Of a stretch of DNA of 64,000 nt, positions 47,226 to 56,966 are shown in pieces; within the stretch, counting starts at the first letter, position 1; each line of letters begins with the position of its first letter. The notes under the pieces were generated by a model that did no database searches, had not been told where the DNA came from, and saw nothing but the letters and a program-made list of their open reading frames with translations. The translations under genes were made by a program, and so were the position numbers. The stretch comes from Sanyastnella coralliicola (GTDB taxonomy: Bacteria > Bacteroidota > Bacteroidia > Flavobacteriales_D > Sanyastnellaceae): the NCBI RefSeq assembly GCF_030845195.1, contig NZ_CP132543.1, forward strand, positions 761,501 through 825,500. The letters run 5' to 3'.

Positions 47226-49697
47226 ATGTCAGGACTCGCCACCTTCATCGATGTCGTAATTCCGATTGCGATCCCTAATCTTCTCACGTACCGCGTACCA
47301 CGAGAACTAGAGGGGCACGTCCAATTCGGACAACGAGTGGTGGTCCAACTCGGTCGGTCAAAACTGTACACTGCAGTGGTTCATCGAGTACATGATCAAC
47401 CCCCTCAAGCATATGAAGCAAAGTACATTGAGTCGCTGCTCGATGAAGTACCGATTGTGACCAAGAAGCAGATGCGTCTATGGGAATGGATGGCGGAATA
47501 CTACATGTGCACCTTAGGCGAAGTACTTGGTTCAGCACTGCCTTCAAGCTTGAAGCTAGCGAGCGAAACCAAGATTGTAGCTCACCCAGATATCGAGGAG
47601 TTAGATGCCAGTTCACTGACTGATCGAGAGTTCTTATTGATGGAGGCCCTCGAGCTTCGAAAGGTGTTAGAAATCGCTGAGGTTGCTGAGATCTTGGAGA
47701 TAAAGACGGTTCAGCCCATCATCAAATCATTGATCGAAAAAGGCTTTGCAACCACTGAAGAAGAATTAAAGCATCGCTACAAACCGAAGACAGAGGAACG
47801 CCTTTCCTTGCACCCAAGACTTGAGAACGAGGATTTGTTGAGTGAGGTGTTTGATCAGCTCGAAAAGCGCGCAAGAAAGCAGTCAGAGCTATTGCTTTGT
47901 TACCTCAGAGAACGAGAAACGCAAGGTGATTCCATTGGAAAGGTGGCCTTGCAGAAAATGGCTGGAGTTGATTCAACGGTAGCCAAGAAGCTTATTGAAA
48001 AGGAGGTTTTCGTCAGCGAGACTGTCGAAATCGATCGAATTGGTCCGTTCACAGGAGAACACCAACAGATTAAAGACCTTTCTGACGATCAGCAACGAGC
48101 TCTTCAAGAGATCAAAGATCACTACGAAGACAAGGATGTCGTCTTACTCCATGGTGTCACCGGTTCGGGTAAAACAGAGGTCTATGTCAAGCTCATTGAA
48201 GAATGCATAGCTCGAGGAGAACAGGTGCTCTATCTCTTACCTGAGATTGCATTGACAACGCAACTGATTCAACGACTGCAGAAATACTTCGGCGACCAGA
48301 TTGGCGTCTTCCACTCAAAGTTCAATCAACAAGAAAGAGCAGAGACCTGGAAGAGAACAATGTCTGCAGAAGCGAACAGCTACTCCATCATCATGGGAGC
48401 GCGTTCTTCGGTGTTTTTGCCTTTTAGGAAATTGGGTTTGGTCATCGTTGATGAAGAACATGAAAGTAGTTTTAAGCAATACGATCCAGCACCGCGTTAT
48501 AACGGACGAGATGCCGGGGTGGTGCTAGGGATGCTTCACAAAGCAAAAGTGCTGCTAGGAAGCGCCACACCCTCCATTGAAAGCTACTTCAATACTACAG
48601 AAGGTCGATATGGCTTGGTGGAGATGAAGCACAGATTCGGTGGTGTAGTCCTACCGGAGATCCTGACAGCGAATATTCGCAAAGAGCTTCAGCGTAAAAC
48701 CATGAAGTCTCACTTCACTTCATTCCTCCTCGAAGAAATGAAGGAAGCATTAGAACGCGACGAACAGATTATCCTCTTCCAAAACCGACGAGGGTACTCA
48801 CCGTTTTGGCAGTGTCATACTTGTGGTTGGGTACCAGAATGTGATCGATGTGATGTAAGCTTGACTTACCACAAACACGTCCATCACCTCAATTGCCATT
48901 ACTGCGGTTATACCTCAAGTCCGCCCCTCAAATGCCAAGCATGCGGAAGTCACGACCTCCGAAGTGTCGGTTTTGGAACCGAGAAGATCGAGGAAGATCT
49001 AAAAGAGCTCTTTCCAGAGGCTCGCGTGGCTAGAATGGACTTAGATACCACTCGAAGTAAGAACGCTTATCAGAACATCCTCAGAAGCTTCGATCTGCAT
49101 GAGATTGATATTCTTGTGGGGACACAGATGGTAACGAAGGGGCTTGACTTCGAGCGCGTTTCGTTAGTAGGTGTATTGAACGCTGATCAAATGCTTAAGT
49201 TCCCAGACTTCAGAGCTTATGAACGCGCCTTCCAGTTGATGACGCAGGTAGCAGGACGTGCCGGACGAAAGCACAAGCGCGGAAAGGTGATCATTCAAAC
49301 CTATGATCCGGAACACTGGGTGATTCATCAAGTGATTGATAACGATTACGACGCCATGTATCGCAGGGAAGTGATCGAACGCAAGGAATACAAGTATCCT
49401 CCGCATACAAGGTTGATCAAGCTAAATATGCGCCATCGAAACGAGGGCTTTTTGCGCGCTTCGGCGCACGAGTTGGCGGCACAGCTCCGACAGCACCTCG
49501 GCGACCGAGTAGTTGGCCCAGAGGCTCCTTATGTGGCACGTATCAATAATCAGTACCATCAGAATATCTTACTGAAGGTGGAACGCACGGCGTCACCGGC
49601 TCAATTCAAGAAGGTCCTGCAAGACACCATTGATAACTTCCGTCAAGACAAAGAAAAAAGAGCGATCCGTTTCGTCCCGGATGTAGATCCGGCCTAG
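47226..49697 (+). CDS. priA: Primosomal protein N' (replication restart helicase PriA)
   Basis: 823 residues. N-terminal DNA-binding region ('FIDVVIPIAIPNLLTYRVP'), helicase lobe 1 with Walker A 'GVTGSGKTEVY' (about 310) and DEEH box, a zinc-binding insert with paired Cys from about residue 531 ('CHTCGWVPECDRCD', 'CHYCGY', 'CQACGS'), and lobe 2 ('GTQMVTKGLDFERV', 'QVAGRAGR'). PriA reloads the replisome at stalled forks. The stop overlaps the convergent small gene by 4 bp. Confidence 0.97.
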   Translation: MSGLATFIDVVIPIAIPNLLTYRVPRELEGHVQFGQRVVVQLGRSKLYTAVVHRVHDQPPQAYEAKYIESLLDEVPIVTKKQMRLWEWMAEYYMCTLGEVLGSALPSSLKLASETKIVAHPDIEELDASSLTDREFLLMEALELRKVLEIAEVAEILEIKTVQPIIKSLIEKGFATTEEELKHRYKPKTEERLSLHPRLENEDLLSEVFDQLEKRARKQSELLLCYLRERETQGDSIGKVALQKMAGVDSTVAKKLIEKEVFVSETVEIDRIGPFTGEHQQIKDLSDDQQRALQEIKDHYEDKDVVLLHGVTGSGKTEVYVKLIEECIARGEQVLYLLPEIALTTQLIQRLQKYFGDQIGVFHSKFNQQERAETWKRTMSAEANSYSIIMGARSSVFLPFRKLGLVIVDEEHESSFKQYDPAPRYNGRDAGVVLGMLHKAKVLLGSATPSIESYFNTTEGRYGLVEMKHRFGGVVLPEILTANIRKELQRKTMKSHFTSFLLEEMKEALERDEQIILFQNRRGYSPFWQCHTCGWVPECDRCDVSLTYHKHVHHLNCHYCGYTSSPPLKCQACGSHDLRSVGFGTEKIEEDLKELFPEARVARMDLDTTRSKNAYQNILRSFDLHEIDILVGTQMVTKGLDFERVSLVGVLNADQMLKFPDFRAYERAFQLMTQVAGRAGRKHKRGKVIIQTYDPEHWVIHQVIDNDYDAMYRREVIERKEYKYPPHTRLIKLNMRHRNEGFLRASAHELAAQLRQHLGDRVVGPEAPYVARINNQYHQNILLKVERTASPAQFKKVLQDTIDNFRQDKEKRAIRFVPDVDPA

Positions 49698-49918
49698 CTC
49701 TGTTTCTTGGTGAGATCCTTCACCACAATCCAATACAGAATAGAGAAGGCAGCTGCAATGACCAGGGCGTAGATCAGTCCCGTTGCATCTGTTTTCACTT
49801 CCATATCGTTTTCAGCGAGTTGCTGCGCTCGTAGACGAATTCGTCCTGTGATGTAGTATGATACCCCCACAACAATCGGGAGTAAGACCAGGTATATTTT
49901 GAGATAGCGATCGTTCAC
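49694..49918 (-). CDS. Small two-helix membrane protein, unknown function
   Basis: 74 residues with two hydrophobic helices (about 8-25, IYLVLLPIVVGVSYYITG, and about 48-64, LIYALVIAAAFSILYWIVV) separated by a charged segment, and a basic end (KDLTKKQS). No family recognised. Its start overlaps the stop of the PLP-homeostasis gene by 4 bp, so it belongs to that operon. Such small proteins may stabilise a membrane complex, but nothing here shows a partner. Confidence 0.65.
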   Translation of the reverse strand: MNDRYLKIYLVLLPIVVGVSYYITGRIRLRAQQLAENDMEVKTDATGLIYALVIAAAFSILYWIVVKDLTKKQS

Positions 49919-50595
49919 CCGTAATGACGTTGACCAAATATGCTAGAACCTACTCTGACCATCGTACTCCCTTCCGCGATAGCGATAGAGTAATCACCAC
50001 TCATACCCATAGACAAGGTGTCAAATTGAGTCAAGCTCGCTAGACCTTTCGCTTGAACGGCATCGAACCGTACTTTCAAACTTTGGAATTCTTGAGCCAC
50101 CTGAGACTCATCATCCGTGAATGTTGCCATCCCCATCAACCCTCGAACGCGCACGTTTTCGTAATTAGAAATCACTTCAAGGAGCTGATTCAGCTCATCA
50201 TCGTTCATTCCGAACTTGGTAGACTCCTGAGCAATGTGCATTTGAAGAAGCACATCAATCACTCGGTCATTGGCCTTCGCGCGCTTGTTAATCTCAGCTA
50301 GAAGCTTCTCACTATCTACCGCGTGAATCATAGATACGAAAGGGGCGATGTACTTTACCTTATTCGTCTGCAGGTGTCCGATGAGATGCCATTGAATATC
50401 CTTCGCCATGGTCTCATATTTGGCCACCATGTCTTGAACCTTGTTCTCACCGAAAATGCGCTGGCCCGTGGCATAAGCCGCCTCAATCGCGTCAACGGGA
50501 TGAGTCTTTGAAACCGCGACTAAGGTCACGTGCTCAGGCAAACTGTCTTTAATCTGAGCTAGGTTCGATTGAATATCCTTGGCTACTGCTGTCAT
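49915..50595 (-). CDS. yggS: PLP homeostasis protein (YggS/PROSC family)
   Basis: From the ATG at 50595 the protein has 226 residues; the frame extends upstream to 50676, but that part overlaps the previous gene and is unlike the family. PLP-binding Lys30 lies in 'LVAVSKTHP'. The alanine-racemase-like barrel shows 'FGENKVQDM', 'WHLIGHLQTNK', 'GLMGMATFTDD' and 'LSMGMSGDYSIAIAEGSTMVRVG'. The family binds pyridoxal phosphate and balances vitamin B6 pools without known catalysis. The ATG overlaps the DUF1015 stop (ATGA), so the two are translationally coupled. Confidence 0.93.
   Translation of the reverse strand: MTAVAKDIQSNLAQIKDSLPEHVTLVAVSKTHPVDAIEAAYATGQRIFGENKVQDMVAKYETMAKDIQWHLIGHLQTNKVKYIAPFVSMIHAVDSEKLLAEINKRAKANDRVIDVLLQMHIAQESTKFGMNDDELNQLLEVISNYENVRVRGLMGMATFTDDESQVAQEFQSLKVRFDAVQAKGLASLTQFDTLSMGMSGDYSIAIAEGSTMVRVGSSIFGQRHYG
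49972..49984 (-). repeat. 13-bp motif CGCTATCGCGGAA, site 6
   Basis: Inside yggS, same strand as the gene, in the conserved 'SIAIAEGSTM' segment; read as Ala-Ile-Ala-Glu. Confidence 0.75.
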
Positions 50596-51833
50596 GAATA
50601 TTGGTCTGAGAAATCGTAAATAGTAAGTCCGCTGCGCAATTTTGGTTCGATCCAAGTACTTTTTGGAGGCATGCATTGGTTCAGATCTGACACCATCTTC
50701 AATTGATCAAACGGAACAGGGTGGAGGATGAATGCACAAGAGAATCTTCCATCATCAACCATTGATGCCAAGGTCTCTATCCCAGAAGTTTCCGGTTCGA
50801 AAGCGATTCTCGAATCACTGCGCAGGTCTCCAATGCCTAAAATTGGCTTTAAGATATGTGAGGTCAACCATGCGCTGTCAGGGGTTGACAGGTCTATCTG
50901 GTCTGAGAAATCAAGTCGGTACCAACGTTCATGAACGTACATGTCGATGGTTCCAACTTTCGGTAGTTGTTCTTTTTCTTGAAGTGGTGTGACTTTCGCT
51001 AGCGCGGAAATGGCACTTACGAATTCTTCAGGTTGTAGACCATTTAAATCTCGTACCAATCGATGGTATCCATGAATGACCAAAGCTGAAGCAGGAATCA
51101 TGTAGCTCATGAAGTAATCACTTCCGAGTTCATCTTCTGTTGAAGCCTGAGCTCTTCGGCGTTCAGCCAAAAGAACAGAAGAAGCGCTGCGGTGATGCCC
51201 ATCAGCAATGTAGAGCGAATCAATTCTAGAAAACGCCTCTGTTAAGAAAGCCACTTCTTTCGGATCATCAATCAACCAGAACTGATGTTCAACACGGTCA
51301 GTGGTCATGTAATCATACTCACAAGGTCGTTGCATCACCTCTTGATAGAAGGCATTGACCTCAGGAAGATCTTCATGACTCATCAAGGTCGGCTCAGCAT
51401 TAAAGTTTGTAGCGTCCAAGTAATTCGCAAAGAGCTCTTCACGAGCGGAAAGTGTCTGTTCGTGAATCTTAATAGTACCGTTGCGGTAATCGTCAGCATG
51501 AACAACAGAGATCACCCCTATGCAATCTAAATTGTGTTTACTCTGGCGGTAGATGTAGTATGACGGTTGGTCATCTTGAACGAAAAACTCTTCATCAATA
51601 AACTCCTCATAACGCTGACGCACTTTCTGAAAACGTTCTTCAGAGGCCGGTTCAGATGGCTGTACTTCGTTATAATCTGGATTGATGATATGAATGAAAG
51701 TGAACGGATTATTCTCGAGCTTATCGCGAAGCTGCCATTCGGAATAGGTCACATAACTACGCGATGCTACAAGGTGCACTTTGTTCGGCGTAGGACGAAA
51801 TGCTTTGAAAGGTCTAACTCTTGCCATAGTCAT
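50592..51833 (-). CDS. DUF1015 family protein
   Basis: 413 residues, or 411 from the second ATG (51827), where the family's typical start 'MARVRPFKAFRP' begins. Conserved DUF1015 features: 'NPFTFIHIINPDYN', 'DRVEHQFWLIDD', 'LYIADGHHRSASSVLLAE' and 'FILHPVPFDQL'. It is cytoplasmic and its function is not established. The stop overlaps the yggS start by 4 bp, so the pair is probably made together and a link to PLP or serine metabolism is worth considering. Motif site 7 lies inside it. Confidence 0.88.
   Translation of the reverse strand: MTMARVRPFKAFRPTPNKVHLVASRSYVTYSEWQLRDKLENNPFTFIHIINPDYNEVQPSEPASEERFQKVRQRYEEFIDEEFFVQDDQPSYYIYRQSKHNLDCIGVISVVHADDYRNGTIKIHEQTLSAREELFANYLDATNFNAEPTLMSHEDLPEVNAFYQEVMQRPCEYDYMTTDRVEHQFWLIDDPKEVAFLTEAFSRIDSLYIADGHHRSASSVLLAERRRAQASTEDELGSDYFMSYMIPASALVIHGYHRLVRDLNGLQPEEFVSAISALAKVTPLQEKEQLPKVGTIDMYVHERWYRLDFSDQIDLSTPDSAWLTSHILKPILGIGDLRSDSRIAFEPETSGIETLASMVDDGRFSCAFILHPVPFDQLKMVSDLNQCMPPKSTWIEPKLRSGLTIYDFSDQYS
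50997..51009 (+). repeat. 13-bp motif CGCTAGCGCGGAA, site 7
   Basis: Inside the DUF1015 gene, antisense; read in the gene as Ser-Ala-Leu-Ala. Confidence 0.75.
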
Positions 51834-51894
51834 TGATGGAAAGGAATGCGAAGTACGGAAAAAGCACTGTCATTGCGACATGTCGTGAATAAAA

Positions 51895-54192
51895 TCAACT
51901 GGTCGATTCTGCCTGAATCGCTGCTGGCTTTTGCTTGAAAAAGTACATGATCAATACCGGGAGTAACAACAAGTCAGCAAAGACCGCAAAGACAAGAGTC
52001 ATACTCACCATAAGTCCGATATAGAATGTTCCAAGGAAGTCAGATAGAATCAACGTCATGAACCCACCACAAAGGATGATACTAGTGACGATGATCGCCT
52101 TACCAGTATCGAGGTAAGTGCGTTTCAATGCGTATACTACAGTTCGTCCTTTGGATAGCTCCAGCCTGAATTTCGACATGAAGTGTATGGTGTCGTCGAC
52201 GGCGATACCGAAGGCGATGGTAAAGATGATTGAGGTAGAAACCTTCAAGTCAATCCCGTTAAAGCCCATAAATGCGGCAATGAGCAAGAGAGGGAGGAAG
52301 TTCGGGATCAAACAAATCAAGACCATCTTGACATTGCGGAACATCAAGCCCACAATCAACGCCACCACAAGGAAGGCGATGATCAGTCCGCCGGTCATAT
52401 CCACAGCCAGTGTGCGGTTGTTCATGTCGATCAGCATCGGTGTTCCAGTAACGCGTAATTCGAACGGAGCATCAGGCATTTCAGAAGCTAAGAACTGTTC
52501 TAGTTCGGCATTGCGTGCCTCGAAGTGTTTCGCGCCTAAGTCACCTACCTTTCCGCTGATTCTAGCCACACCTACTTCTTGATTGACATACAATGACATC
52601 AGACTGTCTTTGTCATATCTACTTGCTAGCGTGACCAGACGATCAATTTGTCCTTGGTTATCAGGAATGACATTGAATCGCATATTTCCACCGTTCATTT
52701 GGCGGTAACCTAGCTTGATAAAACGAGCCGGCGAGAATACGGTTCCCACCCCATAGACCTCTTCAAGAAAGGTATCTACCTGGTCAAGCTGGTTCAGTAC
52801 ATCCTTATCAAAGATGTCTGTCGAGTCTTCCAACAAGATCGCCATTTCGAACGGACGAGCACCAGAGAAGTTTTCTTCGAAATAGGTGAATTCCTTCTTC
52901 AATTCATCACCTTCTCGCAGGTCTTCCAGAATGAAGTTGTTGACCTGAATACGACTCATTCCGAAGATGGAAATCGCAATCAACACCACCGATCCAATGA
53001 TGATGGAACGCTTGTGCTTGATCGTCCAACGGAAACTCTTTCTGAGTTGACGTGTCCAGAAGATCTTATTCTCTTTCTGGTCGTTCAGCTTCGGAGCTTT
53101 CGATAGAATAAGAACTGCCGGTAGCAGCGTATAAGCTAGGATGTAGGCAAGGAATACACCAACAGCAGTGGTTTGACCAAACTGAGCAATCGGACGAATG
53201 CTCGAAGTCATCAAGGTCAGGAACCCTATAGCCGTAGTTAATGAAGTCAAGAAAGTAGCAATACCGATCTCACGGAATGACACTTTGATGGCTTCAATCT
53301 TCGGCTTGCCTCGGCGTAGCTCATCATAGTATTTCGTGAGTACGTGCACCACATCACTCATACCAACAACAAAGATGATGGTTGGTAGAACGATCAACAT
53401 CAAGTCAATCGATTTACCAGTCAGCTTCATGAACCCGAGAATCCAGAGCACGCTTAGCATGACCACCGTCACTGGAACCCAAATTCCCCAAGCAGAGCGG
53501 AATGAGACCCAAAGGAAAATGATGATGAGAATGAGTCCGAGGGAAATGAAAATCACCACCTCCATCTGCATAACCCCTACATAGTAAGTCTGGCCAATAG
53601 CACGACCAACTACGTGAGCTTCGTCAAAAGAAGAGTTGTACACCAAGTCTTGCATGACGATAGAAAGGGTATCGCATGCTTCTTTGGAGAGGTACTGCGT
53701 ATGCTTGATTTGAAAAGCGATCGACTTTCCGTCTTCGGCGAAGAGGGTGCCAATCATTTCACCACGATCCCAAATGCGCGTGCTATCGATTTGTAGCATC
53801 GCATTGTCATCAATCCGAAGTAGCGGTTTCTGGAAAACCGTTCCTATCAGTGGATCACGCAAAGCCTCAGTAAGGCGCGTAGGGGAGATGACGGTGTCAA
53901 TGTGCGCTACTTTTTCAATCTCTCTCGCGAGGGAATCGGCGCGTTGTAAGAAGTCAGATTGGAAAACACCTTCGTCATTTTTGAGTCCAACGATCATGAA
54001 GTCGTTGTCGTTCTCAAAGTAGCTTCGGTATTCAAAGAAAAACTCTGTTTCAGGTTCTCCGTGCGGAAGGAAGTTTTCGAAATTATAATCGAATCCGAGT
54101 TGTGAACTCAGCCAAATACAGAGGACAGAGATAGCCATGATGGCTACTAATCCGATACGTGCGATCCGCTTCAACTTATGTTCTTCCCACAT
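51895..54192 (-). CDS. RND/MMPL-type exporter (HAE3-like)
   Basis: 765 residues. The layout is the two-fold RND pattern: TM1 at about 13-31, a periplasmic domain, five to six helices (about 210-360), TM7 at about 390-410, a second periplasmic domain, and a final helix bundle (about 610-750). Conserved segments 'IFVVGMSDVVHVLTKYYDEL' and 'FTIAFGIAVDDTIHFMSKFRLEL' hold the Asp residues expected for proton coupling. Relatives move lipids or hydrophobic compounds such as hopanoids. No outer-membrane or adaptor partner is adjacent, as is usual for the HAE3/MMPL group. Confidence 0.88.
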   Translation of the reverse strand: MWEEHKLKRIARIGLVAIMAISVLCIWLSSQLGFDYNFENFLPHGEPETEFFFEYRSYFENDNDFMIVGLKNDEGVFQSDFLQRADSLAREIEKVAHIDTVISPTRLTEALRDPLIGTVFQKPLLRIDDNAMLQIDSTRIWDRGEMIGTLFAEDGKSIAFQIKHTQYLSKEACDTLSIVMQDLVYNSSFDEAHVVGRAIGQTYYVGVMQMEVVIFISLGLILIIIFLWVSFRSAWGIWVPVTVVMLSVLWILGFMKLTGKSIDLMLIVLPTIIFVVGMSDVVHVLTKYYDELRRGKPKIEAIKVSFREIGIATFLTSLTTAIGFLTLMTSSIRPIAQFGQTTAVGVFLAYILAYTLLPAVLILSKAPKLNDQKENKIFWTRQLRKSFRWTIKHKRSIIIGSVVLIAISIFGMSRIQVNNFILEDLREGDELKKEFTYFEENFSGARPFEMAILLEDSTDIFDKDVLNQLDQVDTFLEEVYGVGTVFSPARFIKLGYRQMNGGNMRFNVIPDNQGQIDRLVTLASRYDKDSLMSLYVNQEVGVARISGKVGDLGAKHFEARNAELEQFLASEMPDAPFELRVTGTPMLIDMNNRTLAVDMTGGLIIAFLVVALIVGLMFRNVKMVLICLIPNFLPLLLIAAFMGFNGIDLKVSTSIIFTIAFGIAVDDTIHFMSKFRLELSKGRTVVYALKRTYLDTGKAIIVTSIILCGGFMTLILSDFLGTFYIGLMVSMTLVFAVFADLLLLPVLIMYFFKQKPAAIQAESTS

Positions 54193-54260
54193 TTCAGGAG
54201 GCTAACATTTGCGGCGCAATTTAGTTCAGAACTTGCGGAGGGTTATATCAGAAACATCAC

Positions 54261-54293
54261 AAAAAAAGGGAATACCGTGAAGTATTCCCTTTT
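54261..54293 (-). terminator. mscL terminator
   Basis: AAGGGAATAC / GTATTCCCTT stem; the seven A on the plus strand form the U-run for the minus-strand mscL transcript. Confidence 0.82.
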
Positions 54294-54317
54294 GGTTCGA
54301 AAACCGTGGGTTTTCGC

Positions 54318-54719
54318 TTATTTCTTGAGAAGGTCGCGGATTTCTCCAAGAAGCACTTCTTCGTTTGAAGGTGCAGGAGGAGCTGCTGGAGCTTCTTCTT
54401 CTTTCTTTTGCATGTTGTTGTAGGCTTTCACTACCAAGAAGATAGCGAAGGCTACAATAATGAAGGTGATGATTGTATTAATGAACGTTCCGTAATTGAT
54501 GAATACTTCGGTGATGGTTCCATCATCAGCGGTATTCTCTCCAATTCTCAGTTTGAGTTCATTAAAATCAACGCCTCCAATGGCTTGACCAATAGGCGGC
54601 ATGAGGACGTCGTTTACAAACGACTTTACAATAGCTCCAAAGTACGTTGCCATGATCAGACCTACAGCCATATCAAGCACGTTTCCTTTGCTAATAAAAC
54701 TCTTGAATTCTTTTAACAT
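54318..54719 (-). CDS. mscL: Large-conductance mechanosensitive channel MscL
   Basis: 133 residues. N-terminal amphipathic helix and TM1 ('FKSFISKGNVLDMAVGLIMATYFGAIVKSFVND'), periplasmic loop, TM2 ('FINTIITFIIVAFAIFLVVKAYN') and a cytoplasmic helix at the C-terminus. MscL opens on membrane tension to release solutes in hypo-osmotic shock. The TM1 segment reads GLIMATYFG where many homologues have GVIIGAAFG, a mild variation. It is transcribed alone. Confidence 0.96.
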   Translation of the reverse strand: MLKEFKSFISKGNVLDMAVGLIMATYFGAIVKSFVNDVLMPPIGQAIGGVDFNELKLRIGENTADDGTITEVFINYGTFINTIITFIIVAFAIFLVVKAYNNMQKKEEEAPAAPPAPSNEEVLLGEIRDLLKK

Positions 54720-54816
54720 AACACTGGTGTTTCGATTAAGGTTATCTAACCCAAATTAAATGATTTTCACGCTTGTGACGTAAAAATCTCAAGAAGTTAC
54801 ATCTGTAGTTATTCAC

Positions 54817-54846
54817 AAAGAAAAAGTCCCGCATAGAGCGGGACTT
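54817..54846 (-). terminator. dnaK terminator
   Basis: AAGTCCCGC / GCGGGACTT stem with ATAGA loop, flanked by an A-run that acts as the U-run for dnaK on the minus strand. Confidence 0.85.
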
Positions 54847-54869
54847 ACTTCTTTTTATGTGGGCGACGA

Positions 54870-56783
54870 TTACTTATCGTCGTTGACTTCTTCGAAATCG
54901 ACGTCTGTTACTTCTTCGTCGCTTCCTCCGTCTGATGCTGGTTCTTCAGCTCCGCCTTGCGCTTGTCCTTGGTCTGCTTGCGCAGCGTTGTACATGTCTT
55001 GGCTAGCTGCTTGGAATGCAGTGTTGAGCTTTTCAGTCGCAGGCTTGATCTGATCTGGATCTTTCGTTTCGTAAGCTGTTTTCAGCTCTGCCAACGCATC
55101 CTCGATCGGCTGCTTCTTGTCTGCAGGGATCTTGTCACCATACTCTTTCAGCTGCTTCTCCGTTTGGAAAATCAAGCTGTCAGCCTGGTTGATGATATCT
55201 GCTTGCTCTTTTGCTTTGCGGTCAGACTCAGCATTTGCCTCTGCCTCATTCTTCATGCGTTCGATTTCATCATCAGTCAATCCTGAAGATGCCTCGATGC
55301 GAATGCTCTGCTCTTTGTTTGTCGCTTTGTCTTTCGCGCTTACGTTGATGATTCCGTTCGCATCAATATCGAAAGTCACTTCGATCTGAGGAATACCTCG
55401 TGGTGCTGGTGGAAGTCCATCCAAGTGGAATCGTCCGATAGTGCGGTTGTGCGCAGCCATTGAACGTTCTCCTTGAAGCACGTGAATCTCAACTGAAGGT
55501 TGGTTGTCAGAAGCAGTAGAGAAGGTCTCTGACTTCTTCGTTGGGATGGTTGTGTTTGCGTCGATCAACTTCGTGAATACTCCACCCATTGTTTCGATAC
55601 CCAATGAAAGTGGCGTTACGTCAAGAAGAAGAACGTCTTTCACTTCACCAGTCAATACACCCCCTTGGATTGCAGCTCCTACAGCTACTACCTCATCTGG
55701 GTTAACTCCTTTTGAAGGCTCTTTTCCGAAGTACTTCTGTACTGCTTCTTGAACCGAAGGAATACGTGTAGAACCACCAACCAAGATCACTTCGTCGATA
55801 TCTGACTTGCTCAATCCAGCGTTTTTCAATGCTGTTTCACAAGGCTCGATAGTACGCTTGATCAATGAATCAGCCAACTGCTCGAACTTTGCACGAGACA
55901 TTGAACGAACCAAGTGCTTAGGCACACCGTCAACTGGCATGATGTAAGGAAGGTTGATCTCAGTTGAAGAAGTGCTCGACAACTCGATCTTCGCTTTCTC
56001 AGCTGCTTCTTTTAGACGCTGAAGGGCCATCGGATCTTTAGTTAGATCGAGGTTTCCGTTCTCGTCTTTGAACTCTTGTACCAACCAATCGATGATCACT
56101 TGGTCGAAGTCGTCACCTCCAAGGTGCGTGTCTCCGTCTGTAGAAAGTACTTCGAATACTCCGTCTCCTAGTTCAAGGATAGAAACATCGTGTGTACCTC
56201 CACCAAGGTCAAATACAACGATCTTCTGATCTACTGTCTTCTTGTCAAGACCGTAAGCCAAAGCTGCTGCTGTAGGCTCGTTGATAATACGTTTTACTTT
56301 CAATCCAGCAATCTCACCAGCTTCTACTGTCGCTTGGCGCTGTGCATCGTTGAAGTATGCAGGAACGGTAATAACCGCCTCAGATACGTCAGTACCTAGG
56401 TAGTCTTCCGCTGTCTTTTTCATTTTCTGTAGAACGATCGCAGAAATCTCCTGTGGAGTGTACATGCGGTCGTCAATCTTTACACGAGGTGTGTTGTTGT
56501 CTCCCTTCACTACTTCGTAAGGAACTCGTCCTGACTCTGTCGTAGTCTCATCGAAAGACTGCCCCATGAAACGCTTAATCGAGAAGATTGTTTTCGTTGG
56601 GTTCGTGATCGCCTGACGCTTCGCCGGGTCACCTACTTTACGCTCTCCTCCATCAACGAAGGCTACCATAGAAGGGGTAGTGCGTTTTCCTTCGCTATTT
56701 GCAATGACCACTGGCTCATTACCTTCCATCACTGCTACACAGGAGTTGGTTGTTCCGAGGTCGATTCCAATAATTTTACTCAT
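54870..56783 (-). CDS. dnaK: Chaperone DnaK (Hsp70)
   Basis: 637 residues, full length. The ATPase domain starts '[21 protein letters not shown]', with phosphate motifs '[14 protein letters not shown]' and '[13 protein letters not shown]'. The substrate-binding domain is '[20 protein letters not shown]', followed by a helical lid and an acidic end ([17 protein letters not shown]). It works with DnaJ and GrpE, neither of which is in the window. No CIRCE operator is seen in the 180 bp before it. Confidence 0.98.
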   Translation of the reverse strand: MSKIIGIDLGTTNSCVAVMEGNEPVVIANSEGKRTTPSMVAFVDGGERKVGDPAKRQAITNPTKTIFSIKRFMGQSFDETTTESGRVPYEVVKGDNNTPRVKIDDRMYTPQEISAIVLQKMKKTAEDYLGTDVSEAVITVPAYFNDAQRQATVEAGEIAGLKVKRIINEPTAAALAYGLDKKTVDQKIVVFDLGGGTHDVSILELGDGVFEVLSTDGDTHLGGDDFDQVIIDWLVQEFKDENGNLDLTKDPMALQRLKEAAEKAKIELSSTSSTEINLPYIMPVDGVPKHLVRSMSRAKFEQLADSLIKRTIEPCETALKNAGLSKSDIDEVILVGGSTRIPSVQEAVQKYFGKEPSKGVNPDEVVAVGAAIQGGVLTGEVKDVLLLDVTPLSLGIETMGGVFTKLIDANTTIPTKKSETFSTASDNQPSVEIHVLQGERSMAAHNRTIGRFHLDGLPPAPRGIPQIEVTFDIDANGIINVSAKDKATNKEQSIRIEASSGLTDDEIERMKNEAEANAESDRKAKEQADIINQADSLIFQTEKQLKEYGDKIPADKKQPIEDALAELKTAYETKDPDQIKPATEKLNTAFQAASQDMYNAAQADQGQAQGGAEEPASDGGSDEEVTDVDFEEVNDDK

Positions 56784-56966
56784 TGTTATTGCGTTTGTTC
56801 CGAATTTTCGTTGTTCGATCTCTCTTACTCAATCCGTATGCCATTAGCTTCCAGCGCTGAAATGGTGAAAATTTGGCAGAAATAGTCTGACATGTCCTGT
56901 CATATGTCATTCAGCAACTGACAAGGTGACCAAACAACTTACTGCCACAGATGTTACCTTAGGCAC

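Noticed and set aside
50596-50676. Upstream extension of yggS
   Set aside because: It lies wholly inside the DUF1015 gene and is unlike the family N-terminus; the coupled ATGA at 50595 is the natural start.
56784-56966. Heat-shock operator before dnaK
   Set aside because: No CIRCE-type inverted repeat or other recognisable heat-shock element is present.
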